Shown piece by piece: positions 63,480-64,000 of a stretch of DNA of 64,000 nt. Position numbers and translations under genes: made by a program. The stretch covers positions 26,490,131 to 26,554,130 of the forward strand of contig NC_045140.1 in the NCBI RefSeq assembly GCF_008831285.2. The letters run 5' to 3'. The notes beneath the pieces were generated by a model. It did no database searches. It had not been told where the DNA came from and saw only the letters and a list, made by a program, of their open reading frames with translations. Position 1 is the first letter of the stretch. The number at the start of each line of letters is the position of its first letter. This DNA comes from Nymphaea colorata (Eukaryota; Streptophyta; Magnoliopsida; Nymphaeales; Nymphaeaceae).

Positions 63480-64000
63480 AATTCTAGTAAGGAGCTTTCG
63501 CACAAGAAGTGTGCTGATCAGAATGAAGCAACATAGTGAGAAAGAGCTGATGGATCAGAATAAGCATACAATAAGACCTGGAAACCCACATACATTTTCT
63601 CCAAGGATGCAGTTTTATTTGTAAAGCTTGCCATCACATAAGAATAGGAACAGTTAGGCCAAGCTTCTCCTTTTGGAGCAGCAAGATAGTATAAATCAGT
63701 TAAGCACGATTTCAATAAGAACCCATGGAGCACATACCAGAATTACATCCCAGAAATCTGATTATTTCAAATATTCAGCAGCACGCAAGTGAAATACTAT
63801 ATGGTAGTGCCATCTCCAAGAAAGAACTGAAAATTGAAGTCTCATATTTTTTTTTTAATTCATCAAATTGGCAAAGGAAAATGCCTGAAAATCCAGTATC
63901 TGGTCTGCAATCAAGAAGACTTGCATAGAACTTGAAAAATATAGATAAATACATATATTGGTTCATTTTAGGCTTTTAGCCAAGCCATGCGTAGTGGTCC
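63480..64000 (-). other. Probable SNAP50 intron up to the window edge
   Basis: No exon matching the N-terminal part of SNAP50 could be recognised in any frame. The sequence is AT-rich. Confidence 0.4.

Noticed and set aside
1-64000. CRISPR arrays, bacterial operons, phage or viral genes
   Set aside because: The sequence is plant nuclear DNA; the regular repeats seen are a minisatellite and microsatellites without spacers, and no viral protein was recognised.

Overview
This is nuclear DNA from a flowering plant. It holds six intron-rich genes with GT-AG introns, separated by AT-rich, gene-poor stretches full of microsatellites, MITE-like inverted repeats and decayed repeats. The protein families (FPA-like SPEN protein, WAV3-type RING/vWA protein, THO3/TEX1, SPIN1-type KH protein, SNAP50/SRD2) are typical of land plants. 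I cannot name the species; long introns and a repeat-rich background are all that can be said.

Layout. (1) 1-3.6 kb, minus: the 5' part of a gene joining a coiled-coil N-terminus, an acidic linker, a domain resembling the plant Ptta/En/Spm transposase domain, and an AT-hook-like GRPKK stretch. It runs off the left edge. (2) 6.3-17.3 kb, plus: an FPA-like SPEN-family RNA-binding protein (two RRMs plus SPOC) whose first coding intron is about 6.1 kb and holds a TPR-protein pseudogene and a near-palindromic MITE. (3) 17.3-25.5 kb: possible 3' transcribed sequence of gene 2, then repeats only. (4) 25.75-28.47 kb, plus: a short WAV3/WAVH-type RING-H2 + vWA protein. (5) 29.13-35.48 kb, minus: a complete 11-exon THO3/TEX1 gene, convergent with gene 4, with two different tandem arrays in its introns. 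(6) 35.5-52.2 kb: about 17 kb without a recognisable intact gene. It contains several copies of a short palindromic element, a SINE candidate, MITEs and a coding-like fossil of unknown origin. (7) 52.4-59.57 kb, plus: a complete 7-exon SPIN1/quaking-type KH protein. (8) 61.38-63.46 kb, minus: the 3' part of the SNAP50/SRD2 snRNA-gene transcription factor, whose 5' exons lie beyond the right edge or could not be found.

The genes are independent eukaryotic units, not an operon. Several concern RNA: an SPEN/FPA-like protein in RNA 3'-end control, THO3 in mRNP assembly and export, a STAR/KH RNA-binding protein, and SNAP50 in snRNA transcription. I regard this as chance neighbourhood. The most unusual gene is the possibly domesticated transposase-domain protein at the left edge. 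Exon borders were set by hand from splice signals, reading phase and family knowledge; no transcript data or database search was available.
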